64,000 nt of DNA from Tritrichomonas musculus (taxonomy: Eukaryota > Parabasalia > Tritrichomonadida > Tritrichomonadidae). Below, piece by piece: positions 1 through 8,479 of the stretch. The notes beneath the pieces were generated by a model. That model saw nothing but the letters and a program-made list of their open reading frames with translations. It did not search any database and was not told the DNA's origin. Position numbers and translations under genes: made by a program. Each line of letters opens with the position of its first letter. Positions within the stretch are counted from its first letter, which is position 1. The stretch covers positions 310,001-374,000 of the forward strand of contig JAPFFF010000003.1 in NCBI GenBank assembly GCA_039105265.1. The letters run 5' to 3'.

Positions 1-120
1 CCACATTTAATTAAAATCATCGGATTCCTAGATGGAGAAGACATTAAAAAATGGCATAGAGGACATAAAACTAAATCTAAAAGAGTGGGATCTTTATTAT
101 TAGACATTTTTATTTCATAA
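1..120 (+). CDS. 3' end of an unidentified gene (partial)
   Basis: Frame 1 is open from the window edge to a TAA at 118-120, giving the last 39 residues of a protein that starts outside the window. The visible tail is basic (WHRGHKTKSKR near its middle) and ends LLLDIFIS. I recognise no family. The stop lies 89 bases before the sirtuin start on the same strand, a spacing like that between other genes here, which supports a real gene end. A chance open frame of this length is also possible. Confidence 0.4.
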   Translation, partial: PHLIKIIGFLDGEDIKKWHRGHKTKSKRVGSLLLDIFIS

Positions 121-209
121 TTTCAATTTATGAAGAACAAATTGAATTTTTGATAAAAAAATTTTTTTTTATACAAAAAATACTCTCAAATTAAAACATT
201 TTTTTTAAA

Positions 210-1199
210 ATGGACAGGCTTGTTGATTTTATTAAAAGCGGAGAGAAAAAAAACATTATTGTTTTAAGTGGAGCAGGGTGTTCTGTTGCTGCAGGTATTC
301 CTGATTTTCGTTCGCCATCAATTGGATTATATGCATCCCTTCAATCTATGAAACATTTGGAAATGAGGTCTCCAACTTTTGTTTTCGAAATGAGTACTTT
401 TAAGAAAGATCCACGCCCCTTCTGGTGGATCTTTGGACGTTTATGGCCTCGAGCTGATTGGCCTAAACCAACAACATATCATTACTTTTTAACATTATTG
501 GAAAGACACGGAATACTTCTCAGAAACTATACTCAAAATATTGATGATCTCGAGAGCGTAGCCGGATTATCACACGATAAATTAGTTAACTGCCATGGAG
601 TTCTCTCTCCATGCCATTGCTTGGATTGCGGCAAAGAAGTGACAATATCATATTGTATTAATGCAATTCAACCAAATATTGCTCAAGACATCAACGATTA
701 TACAAAAGTTGTTGTTCCTAAATGTCCATTCTGTCAAAAAGACCATGTAAAGCCCGATGTTGTTTTCTTTGGCGAACATTTGCCTGAATCATATTTTAAT
801 TATTCAAATGATTTTCCAAAATGCGATCTTTTAATTGTTTGCGGTACATCTCTTCAAGTTGAACCTGTTTGCAGCCTCCCACAATATTTAAAGCCAGACG
901 TTCCATGCTTTTTGATCAACAAGGAAAAAGTGAAGGAAAAAGGCGGAAAAGCGAAAAAAATATGGGATAGTGTCAAAAATGTATTTACTTTTGGCATGGT
1001 TGATTACACCGGAATCTTTGATTTTGAGGACAAAGACTCTTTCATTGGTGGAGATTTGCAAGAAAATTGTCTTGAATTAATTAATAAGTTAGGCTGGAAT
1101 GATGAATTTGAAGCTTTGAAAGAAGAAACAAAACAGTCAGAGCATCCACTAGCCAAATTAATTTCAGATGCAAATGAAAACGAAAAACACGAGAAATGA
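210..1199 (+). CDS. Sir2-family NAD-dependent protein deacylase (sirtuin)
   Basis: This is a sirtuin: it uses NAD to remove acetyl or related acyl groups from lysines of histones or other proteins. Every core motif is visible in order: GAGCS at residues 21-25 and GIPDFRSP at 29-36 (NAD binding), TQNID at 108-112, the catalytic His in HG at 129-130, a four-cysteine zinc site (C137/C140 and C172/C175), VKPDVVFFGE at 180-189 and GTSLQVEP at 212-219. At 329 residues with short extensions it resembles the SIRT2/Hst2 type (class I). The C-terminal 60 residues are charged and probably variable. There is no signal peptide or membrane segment, so a cytosolic or nuclear site is likely. Family call firm, substrate unknown. 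Confidence 0.96.
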   Translation: MDRLVDFIKSGEKKNIIVLSGAGCSVAAGIPDFRSPSIGLYASLQSMKHLEMRSPTFVFEMSTFKKDPRPFWWIFGRLWPRADWPKPTTYHYFLTLLERHGILLRNYTQNIDDLESVAGLSHDKLVNCHGVLSPCHCLDCGKEVTISYCINAIQPNIAQDINDYTKVVVPKCPFCQKDHVKPDVVFFGEHLPESYFNYSNDFPKCDLLIVCGTSLQVEPVCSLPQYLKPDVPCFLINKEKVKEKGGKAKKIWDSVKNVFTFGMVDYTGIFDFEDKDSFIGGDLQENCLELINKLGWNDEFEALKEETKQSEHPLAKLISDANENEKHEK

Positions 1200-1464
1200 A
1201 TAAAATATTATTCATGTAATATAATAAAAACTTTACATCAAAATTTTAATTATACAAATTTGACAGCATTCAACTTTTTATAAGATTATTGAAAAAGTTG
1301 CCACTAGCTTTTTGGATTACACTTTATTTTGAAATAAGGAAACATAAATGCATGATTGTTTCAAATAGTGGATATTCTTGAGGTAGTTTCTTGACCATTG
1401 GCTTATTGTACATTGAAAATTATTTAATATTATATTTAATAATATTTTTAAGATATTAAGCTTT

Positions 1465-2922
1465 TCATTCATTTTGTTTCTTTAATTTAAGCAGTGAATT
1501 CTGAAATTCATTTAAACTATCACGGATTCTTGTTATTTCTTCAAGCGCGTTTGCTGTGTTTAATCTAGTAAATTCAGAAACACAAATGCATTGCTGTATT
1601 AAATTATTCAAATTTTTATATAAAGCATTTTTTGATAATTTCAATTGTCTAATATTCTCATCATCATTAACAGAGATTTCTGGGTTTTCAGAGGTTTCTG
1701 GTTTTTTGCAGATTTCTTTATAAATTTTTTCCCAGTATTCTTTGTTACTATTTTTATCAAGTAGGTCATGATTAATTTCATTACCGCTATAAAATGTTTT
1801 TTCTATAATATCTAATAATGAATCATTGATTTTGTTACTAATAGTTTCAAAAGGATTTTTTTGCTGGCTAATTGAGCTGAATGAACCAATATGTACAGCT
1901 GGGATAAATTCTTTGCATGATTTAAGAATATCATCAGGACCTTTTTTAAGCGCAATTTTTCGAAGTTGTTCAAAATTTTCTGGAAGACTAGAACCTTTTT
2001 CACTTTCATCCCATAATTTCTCTTTTTCACCGAGTAAAAAATAAGCAAAAAGGCAGCCAACACTCCAAACATCAACTTTACTTGTGATCATCTTTTTATG
2101 AACTAAAAGCTCTGGAGCTTTAAATGCTAAATCCCCGCCCCAAATCTTGTAATCTTTATGATCAATTGTATATTGAATAGAAACAGATTTATTAGAACTA
2201 ATTCTTTGAAACATTGTTCTATCTTGATTTCGAATGGAGATGTTCCAACCAACAATTAAAAGATTTACAAGGAGCTTGAGATCAATTTTTTTATTTGATT
2301 TAAATTGTTCTAGGCTTGAATCAATGAGAATATTACTTGGACATATGTTTCCATGTATAATTCCTGCTTCATTCGCTCTTTTAAGTGAAAGAAATATTTT
2401 GTATATTATTGCAATCTTGACATCTATTGTCAATTCACGAATTTTATTAATATTGTAATGCTCATACATCAAATCCATTAAGAATGCTTCTCGACGTGAT
2501 TCTGTAACTGAAAATGTTGAAATTAGTCGTGGAATATTTGGAACCCCGTATTTTGTTAATAAAAGTAGTGTATTTCTTTCTTCCTCAACTCGATGATGAT
2601 AATAAGGCTTAAAAATTTTGAGAGCATAGCAATCTGGCCCAACAATAGCTAAAAAAACATCTGAAAACTTACCACTGCCGATCTGGCAAGCAATATGAAC
2701 ATCATCAATTTTAATCTCTGGTTTTAAAGGTTTTATATTTTTTATATTTTTTATTAGATCAAATAATCCAGTATTAATTTGTATATCTGGAAAAGTAACG
2801 TGGAACTCTGTCATATGATGAATAAAATATAAAATTGATTTTGTGTGAATAATTGGTCCAATATTAATATTCTTTTTTTTTGGTTTAAGAAACATTCCGA
2901 AGCTTTGCATTTCCATTTCCAT
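1465..2922 (-). CDS. Protein kinase-like protein, predicted pseudokinase
   Basis: A eukaryotic protein kinase fold spans about residues 78-470. The glycine loop IGSGKFSDVF (81-90), ATP-anchoring lysine (ALKIF, K102), KAPEL (268-272) and DVWSVG (284-289) are present. The catalytic HRD is HGN (190-192), so the proton-accepting Asp is missing, although the loop Asn (SNIL) is kept. The metal-binding DFG is replaced by VGW (224-226). Known kinase chemistry needs both aspartates, so I infer no phosphotransfer and a scaffolding or allosteric role. The frame is intact at 485 residues, so this is not a decayed gene. The start has three in-frame Met codons within five residues (MEMEM), leaving the exact start open. 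A long insert of about 120 residues precedes the C-terminal helices. Confidence 0.85.
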   Translation of the reverse strand: MEMEMQSFGMFLKPKKKNINIGPIIHTKSILYFIHHMTEFHVTFPDIQINTGLFDLIKNIKNIKPLKPEIKIDDVHIACQIGSGKFSDVFLAIVGPDCYALKIFKPYYHHRVEEERNTLLLLTKYGVPNIPRLISTFSVTESRREAFLMDLMYEHYNINKIRELTIDVKIAIIYKIFLSLKRANEAGIIHGNICPSNILIDSSLEQFKSNKKIDLKLLVNLLIVGWNISIRNQDRTMFQRISSNKSVSIQYTIDHKDYKIWGGDLAFKAPELLVHKKMITSKVDVWSVGCLFAYFLLGEKEKLWDESEKGSSLPENFEQLRKIALKKGPDDILKSCKEFIPAVHIGSFSSISQQKNPFETISNKINDSLLDIIEKTFYSGNEINHDLLDKNSNKEYWEKIYKEICKKPETSENPEISVNDDENIRQLKLSKNALYKNLNNLIQQCICVSEFTRLNTANALEEITRIRDSLNEFQNSLLKLKKQNE

Positions 2923-3057
2923 GCTGTGCTTTTGAACTGATTATATGATATGAATTCGAAAATAATTGTATTTTATAAATGGAATGTATTTTTATAATGC
3001 AATGTAAAATAACGTTTTTTATCTAATATGTTAACATTTTTAAAAATAAAATAATTA

Positions 3058-3756
3058 ATGAAAAGTGTATATATGCTATCTACTCAAGATCCTATTAAAA
3101 AATATCGAATCAACAATAAATCGTTAATATACAATAATCGTAAAGATGTTTGCGCAATTAAAAATAAGATTTTAAAGGAAGTCAAAAATCCAGAATATTG
3201 GGCAACACTTGTAGCTTTTCTTCATAAAGAGGTTTCAAAAGAAGATTTTGACAAAAAGATGGAACGTCTTCTTTTCACAAATGAATTAAGACTTTTACAC
3301 AACGAGATGATTAGGGCAATTCTATTTAATGCACATTTTTCTTCTATTCCTCCCCCTGGCGTAGTGATTTCACAACGAAAGCCAGAAATTGTTGAAAGAG
3401 CCATGCCACCAATGCCAAAACCTGGAAATTCTGATTTTAAAACTTTCACAGTAAATGAATTAACCCATTTGCCTTCGGTGATTCAACTACATGAAAGAAT
3501 TAGATTTATTTTATACATGAATTCAGCTAAGTTGAAGCTAGATAAAGATGTTGCTAACACTCTTCAGGAAAACCTTTTTTTATTTATCTTTCAGATTTTA
3601 CAAGAATGCCTATCTTTAGCAAATCCAAACTTTTCGTTGAGTGAATCTGCACGGATCCAACCTCGGCACCTTATTGAAATATATTATTCGGGTTCTTCTT
3701 TATCAAAAATATTATCAAATGAAATTATAACCAAATACACTTCTCTATTACCATGA
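3058..3756 (+). CDS. Probable SAGA complex subunit, Tad1/Hfi1 (TADA1)-like
   Basis: 232 residues. The stretch around residues 45-90 (EYWATLVAFLHKEVSKEDFD, then LLHNEMIRAILFNA) matches the pattern of the SAGA-Tad1 domain of TADA1/Hfi1/Ada1: a Trp-Leu-Phe-Leu helix, the SKEEFD turn and the HNxLIxAIL helix. A second helical block at about 135-232 could be the histone-fold-like dimerisation region, normally paired with SPT7. The family's known role is as a structural subunit of the SAGA histone acetyltransferase coactivator. Assignment is by motif reading only; the remaining sequence is divergent. It lies 135 bases from the divergently oriented pseudokinase, so the two may share a promoter region. 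Confidence 0.6.
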   Translation: MKSVYMLSTQDPIKKYRINNKSLIYNNRKDVCAIKNKILKEVKNPEYWATLVAFLHKEVSKEDFDKKMERLLFTNELRLLHNEMIRAILFNAHFSSIPPPGVVISQRKPEIVERAMPPMPKPGNSDFKTFTVNELTHLPSVIQLHERIRFILYMNSAKLKLDKDVANTLQENLFLFIFQILQECLSLANPNFSLSESARIQPRHLIEIYYSGSSLSKILSNEIITKYTSLLP

Positions 3757-3852
3757 TTTTGTAATTAAATAGATTTTGCAATAAACAATTTAAAATATAG
3801 CCTGTTTTTTAAATTCAGCCACTAAAAAAAGAAGTGAATGATAATAAAAAAA

Positions 3853-3924
3853 TGTCCCAGGGCGGAATCGAACCGCCACCTGATCCGTGTGAAGGATCTA
3901 TTCTAACCGTTATAATACTGAGAC
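3853..3924 (-). tRNA. tRNA-Val (anticodon CAC)
   Basis: On the minus strand a cloverleaf reads with a 7-bp acceptor stem (GTCTCAG with CTGGGAC, one G-T pair), an anticodon stem GATCC/GGATC, loop TTCACAC giving anticodon CAC (valine), and a T-arm carrying GGTTCGATTCC, an exact RNA polymerase III B-box. The plus-strand T at 3853 gives discriminator A. There is no intron and no encoded CCA. The D-arm is poorly paired in the standard register, and the A-box is off consensus at the usual G. It sits alone between the Tad1-like gene and the GCN2-like gene. Confidence 0.87.
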
Positions 3925-4120
3925 TTATAATTACAAATTGAATATTTTATACAAAACAATTATAAAATGAATATTTGGTTTCAATTTCAATGATTTTCCA
4001 AAATATTTATTTCTTATATTCCCCTATTTATCAAAAAGAAATATTTATCTATAATGATATAGTTTAAATAATAATATTATAATAATATATATTTTATCCG
4101 CTATTTGACAAATTAAAAAC

Positions 4121-7100
4121 TCAATGCTTTCCATTTTTTAGATTTGCATTATATTGTATAGTTATCCTTCTTTTGAAATCTCTGCCACTTAAAATCAGAT
4201 TTTCTAACATTTTTGTCATATTTGAAAAAGTGGAGAATCTCAAAGTGATTTTATTTCTTTCATCGACATAGGCAACGATTACGACAGGTGTAAAAGACAA
4301 AGTAGCATTTACATAATGATACTCAACTGCTTTTCCATCATTGGATGCAAAAGAAACAGCAACGCCATTTTCTCTTAAAAGTTTGGCAACTGGACACATT
4401 TGTACGAATGATCTATTCCATTCTTTTCCAGGATAAACTTCTCTATTTATGTCATAAAAAGTCTGTGTTGACGAGAAAGGCTGACAAACTATTATAATAA
4501 AAACTTCTTTTGAATTTGGTTTGTAACTTTTCATCAAAAGATTTTCATTTTTATCATAAATGGTTTCTTTGCTGTTAATTTTCAAAACAGACAAAGCATT
4601 CATAAGCAAAACTCGTGTAGATGTAATAATAGGAATTTTGTAGGCTTCTCGTTCATTTTCTGAAGGATTGTTTAAAGTTGATGATGATGGAACTGCTGAA
4701 GCAGAATTGGCACTTTTATTGATAACAGTTTGCGTATAAGCAACAACAGTGTTTGAGATAGATAACATGATCAGAAAGGCTGGATCTGTTTCTACAGAAA
4801 AAGTCATGACAATTGGCCAATCAAAGTTCTGAGAATGACAAGATCCAGTACTTTTTATGAACAAGACTATCTGGTTAAGATCATTTATATAATTTTGAAT
4901 TTCTTCTACATTAATATTTGAATCTACTTTTTTATCAATGGTTTGCTTGACCATTTTCATGAATACGTCAGCATCAATATTTTTGTGGTTTTTGAATGGT
5001 TTGTTTTTGTTTCTGTAATGGTTGATTAGCCAATTGGTCAAACCCGCATGACAAATTTTGATAACTGGTTTGTATCCAGTGTGAGGATTGGAAATGAAGG
5101 CTTCAAGACCATATTGTATAATAAATTGAATATGCTCAAAGTAGTTATAAATACTTTTATGCTTATTTGTCGTATTAAAACATAATACATCATCTTCATA
5201 CACATGATCTAAACTTCGCTTTGACTCACGTAATCTAGAAAGACGAGTGCATGATTTAAATGAATTTCGGACTTGGCAATTTTGAATCATCCTTTTGAAA
5301 GATGATGTACAGCTTGATTGAAGCTCATGAAGAACGCCATCGTTTGACATAACGACAACAGCGTTGTTATCATTTGTCAATTGTGTAACTATGCTTGATT
5401 GGTAGTAAAGAGCGCCAAATGACTGAGCTGTTTTGAAAAAAGTCAAAATTATAAAAGTTTCAAAGCTCCTGATTTGTTCGCATATGTTCATCATTGTCAT
5501 TAAAGAATCATCTTCTGATGACAATGGCGATGGGCTCAAGCTGCTAGAAAGGCTTTGGCTATTGGAAGTGATTGATCCAATTATATTATTAGAACCGATA
5601 ATAGAATTTGATTGGGATTCATTTTTACTTTGGCTATTGTTAATGATGCTCATATTATACATAAGATTTAAATTCATGAAATTTTTCTTTAGATGAGATA
5701 ATCTTGGATTATTAAAATCAGTCAGTTTGAATGGAAGTCTCCGAGATTCCATAAAAAGTGATTCCAAAACTTCAGGAGCATGCAATTTTAATTGAATATT
5801 TCCGGTTGAAATAGCACTTGTTAATTGATCAAGATCATGAAGTTCTTCCTTTTCGACAATTTTAGCTGGAATTAAAGGAAGTAATTCTTTAGCCATTGGA
5901 CGATTATTTTCAGGTTGCATTAAAAGTGATACAATTTTAGCTTGGAGTGGGAAAACAGATTTCCATTGTTCGGGAACTTCACCTTTTTTGACTAGAGCTG
6001 TTAAAATTTTTAATCTTTCATCTTCTGATGTGAAAGGATGCCACATTTCGAAAAAAACAACTCCAAATGCAAACATATCACTCTTTTTATCACGAACTGT
6101 TCGAGAGTCCCAATAAGGAAATGGAATTTGTTTAGTTCTATCACTAAAATCACCAATTTTGGCATTTTCTCCATCAATTATTATATTTGTTGGAGTCATT
6201 GAATTATGAACAAAATCTTGAGAGTGGAGATAGCACAATGCTTCTAACACCTGCTGGGTTACCCTCCATTGGAGACCACTACATTCAAAGAAATGGGGAT
6301 CATGAAGCATTTCTGACAACGGTCGACCGGTTAAATAGTCCATCTGGACAAAGAGAAAGTTGGCTTGCTCTTTAATAGGCGGAGATAAGCAAAAAGCATC
6401 AGAAATTGCACGTGATTCATTTTCATCACAGTCACTTATCCAATAATTATAATACCTAACTACATATCTATGCTGGAGATGAGTTATCTTGCCAATTCCC
6501 GGGGGCAAAGTAGATGTTTTCTGGTTTAAATGAATAACTTTTATAGCATAAATTCTCCTATCAACTCTATTTCGAGCCCGAACGACAGATGGCGCACACA
6601 GAGAAATAACATTAAAATCATTAAAAAATGACATCGTTTGAGAAATTTCATCAGATCCTGTTGTTTTAAATAATTCTTGAAAATAATCAGGCAATTTTGA
6701 AATAACATCTGGAATTGATTGAAGAGGAGGACATGGCGGATCAATTACACGGAATTCTTTTATTAATAGATCAGCACATTCTTCAAGACTATAGTCTCCT
6801 TTGCAAGCTCTGAAAAAACAATAAATTAATAAATAATATCTGGTTCTTTTATCTTGCTCAAATGATGGATGATCTAGGAAATTCTTGGCCCTTTTCCTTA
6901 TCCATTCGTCGCTAATTTTTTGGTTTAACGTTGTTTCAACAATAAGGCGAGAAGTTTCTATTGAATCCGGAAAACGAACATCTTCGACATTTGAGTCACT
7001 TTCCTTCCAAAGAATTGATCGAACTTCTTGTGTTATTAATAAAAATATATTTTTTTGGTTTCTGACAAATATGCATATTTCCGAAATACGCAATTCGATT

Positions 7101-7315
7101 TCAGACGACACAGCATCAGTGATATTTGTTGAATCAACAACAGAGCACAATGGAGGAACCTCGGGAAATTTTGTTGGAATAAAAAAAGATAATGTAATAG
7201 ATTGATTATTTTGTGACATTGCGACATTAAACGATTGAGGGGATAAATATGTGACACTATTTCCAGGTATTTCAGAAACTTTGGCTAATAGAGTATATAT
7301 TAATTCACTATTCAT
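4121..7315 (-). CDS. GCN2-like protein: RWD, degenerate kinase, HisRS-like domain
   Basis: 1064 residues with the order RWD domain (about 1-105), linker, kinase-like domain (about 230-480) and a long C-terminal region (about 545-1064) resembling the histidyl-tRNA-synthetase-like part of GCN2. GCN2 senses uncharged tRNA and phosphorylates eIF2-alpha. The phrase ARNRVDRRIYAIKVI and the text after the kinase follow GCN2 closely. However, the glycine loop is replaced by ISLCAPSVV, HRD by HNS (370-372) and DFG by DFS (389-391). Lys259 is kept. The loss of the catalytic Asp and the loop glycines argues against normal catalysis. True GCN2 has a pseudokinase followed by a kinase; here only one kinase-like unit is present. 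There is a Ser/Asn-rich stretch at about 555-610. The frame is intact and long, so the protein is probably made. Confidence 0.85.
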   Translation of the reverse strand: MNSELIYTLLAKVSEIPGNSVTYLSPQSFNVAMSQNNQSITLSFFIPTKFPEVPPLCSVVDSTNITDAVSSEIELRISEICIFVRNQKNIFLLITQEVRSILWKESDSNVEDVRFPDSIETSRLIVETTLNQKISDEWIRKRAKNFLDHPSFEQDKRTRYYLLIYCFFRACKGDYSLEECADLLIKEFRVIDPPCPPLQSIPDVISKLPDYFQELFKTTGSDEISQTMSFFNDFNVISLCAPSVVRARNRVDRRIYAIKVIHLNQKTSTLPPGIGKITHLQHRYVVRYYNYWISDCDENESRAISDAFCLSPPIKEQANFLFVQMDYLTGRPLSEMLHDPHFFECSGLQWRVTQQVLEALCYLHSQDFVHNSMTPTNIIIDGENAKIGDFSDRTKQIPFPYWDSRTVRDKKSDMFAFGVVFFEMWHPFTSEDERLKILTALVKKGEVPEQWKSVFPLQAKIVSLLMQPENNRPMAKELLPLIPAKIVEKEELHDLDQLTSAISTGNIQLKLHAPEVLESLFMESRRLPFKLTDFNNPRLSHLKKNFMNLNLMYNMSIINNSQSKNESQSNSIIGSNNIIGSITSNSQSLSSSLSPSPLSSEDDSLMTMMNICEQIRSFETFIILTFFKTAQSFGALYYQSSIVTQLTNDNNAVVVMSNDGVLHELQSSCTSSFKRMIQNCQVRNSFKSCTRLSRLRESKRSLDHVYEDDVLCFNTTNKHKSIYNYFEHIQFIIQYGLEAFISNPHTGYKPVIKICHAGLTNWLINHYRNKNKPFKNHKNIDADVFMKMVKQTIDKKVDSNINVEEIQNYINDLNQIVLFIKSTGSCHSQNFDWPIVMTFSVETDPAFLIMLSISNTVVAYTQTVINKSANSASAVPSSSTLNNPSENEREAYKIPIITSTRVLLMNALSVLKINSKETIYDKNENLLMKSYKPNSKEVFIIIVCQPFSSTQTFYDINREVYPGKEWNRSFVQMCPVAKLLRENGVAVSFASNDGKAVEYHYVNATLSFTPVVIVAYVDERNKITLRFSTFSNMTKMLENLILSGRDFKRRITIQYNANLKNGKH

Positions 7316-7717
7316 TGATGTTAGAATAAACCATTGAATTTAAATTCAAATATGGTCAGCTTTTTCAATTCTTTAAAATTGTAATTAAAAATCCAAAGTA
7401 GGAAGATTTGCTTACGTTAGTCTTTAAAAAAAAATGACATTTGTTACGCATTTAACCTGATTTTTTTTTAAAAAAAGTTGTCCAGAGTGCATGCGCAATG
7501 AGAGGTTCGATAGATACTTAAATCATTTTATTTTTTTTATCGAATTTATCAATAAATCATATGCTAAAAAAGGCTCAACCGATATAAATATCAATCGTTT
7601 TTCAGTGTAAAAAAACATTTTGTCAAATTAAAAGGTATTTTGCTATTTGTTCAAAATATCATACATTTTTAATATACTGACGTGACAAAACATTAAACTA
7701 TATATTGTGTTTTCTTA
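7316..7717. other. Intergenic stretch, no feature seen
   Basis: 402 bases between the starts/ends of two minus-strand genes. It is AT-rich with T runs. A short patch near 7488-7512 has more G and C than its surroundings, but I find no reading frame, RNA cloverleaf or repeat. Confidence 0.6.
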
Positions 7718-8251
7718 TTAAACAGATATCAAACCTTCAGCTCTCATTCTAAGTGAGTCTAAATAATCAATCAGAGATTCAAGTCCATTTTTCATTTTCA
7801 TTAATTTTTGATTATGTTTAACTGCTTTTGGTCGAAACCATGAAATTAGGCGGTAAGTATCTTTTTTCATTTGATCAATTTCATACATTAATAAAAGAGC
7901 CTGTTCTTGAATTTTATATCCAACTTTCTGAGTTTTAATTATTCCTTCTTCTTCTTCTTCATCAAAATAGTCGGATGAATCGTATTCTGAATTATCAAGT
8001 AAAGCTGGGTCAACTGTCAAAGGCTTGTCTACAACTAGTAAGTCGATAGCTTTGGAGAAATCATGAGAAAGTTGAGTAATTTCTTTTTGACGGCTTACAA
8101 AAACAGGATCTTCCCACATATCTTGATATTGAGTTGTAGAATTAGATGATGCTTTATTATTATTTGGTTGATTAGTCGAAGATTTTTTAGTAGTAGTTTT
8201 AGTTGTAGTAATAGTTGTCCTTTTTTTAGTAGTTCCACCTTTTTTCTTCAT
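7718..8251 (-). CDS. Small protein with Thr/Lys-rich head and helical tail, unknown
   Basis: 177 residues, not recognised. Residues 1-40 are Lys/Thr/Ser/Asn-rich low complexity. A short conserved-looking piece (DMWEDPVFVSRQKEI) follows at about 44-58, then an acidic run (YFDEEEEEG) near 95-104, and a C-terminal segment of about 70 residues likely to be alpha-helical (EQALLLMYEIDQMKKD, then LMKMKNGLESLIDYLDSL). No signal peptide or membrane segment is seen. An initiator-like TCACTT lies 4-9 bases upstream of the ATG. The helical tail with hydrophobic spacing suggests a subunit of a larger assembly, but that is a guess. Confidence 0.7.
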   Translation of the reverse strand: MKKKGGTTKKRTTITTTKTTTKKSSTNQPNNNKASSNSTTQYQDMWEDPVFVSRQKEITQLSHDFSKAIDLLVVDKPLTVDPALLDNSEYDSSDYFDEEEEEGIIKTQKVGYKIQEQALLLMYEIDQMKKDTYRLISWFRPKAVKHNQKLMKMKNGLESLIDYLDSLRMRAEGLISV

Positions 8252-8254
8252 TTG

Positions 8255-8260
8255 AAGTGA
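8255..8260 (-). promoter_or_regulatory. Candidate initiator (Inr) element for the 177-residue gene
   Basis: The minus strand reads TCACTT with the presumed +1 A at 8258, seven bases upstream of the ATG at 8251. It matches the Trichomonas Inr consensus TCA(+1)Y(T/A), which normally sits within about 20 bases of the start codon. The motif is short enough to occur by chance. Confidence 0.35.
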
Positions 8261-8479
8261 TTAATTGTTGTTTACGTTTAGAAATTTTTGTGGAAAAAAA
8301 AATATCAAATTTATAACGTGTTTTTTTATTAACAAATAGAGAGTTTACTCTAGATTATTCATATATGATGGCTATCAAAACAATAACAAAAATCGATCAT
8401 TTGTAACAGAAACTTTTCTATTCCTGATTTTGGATAAACTTTAGTAAAGAAACTTCATTTTTTATTATTCATTTATTGA

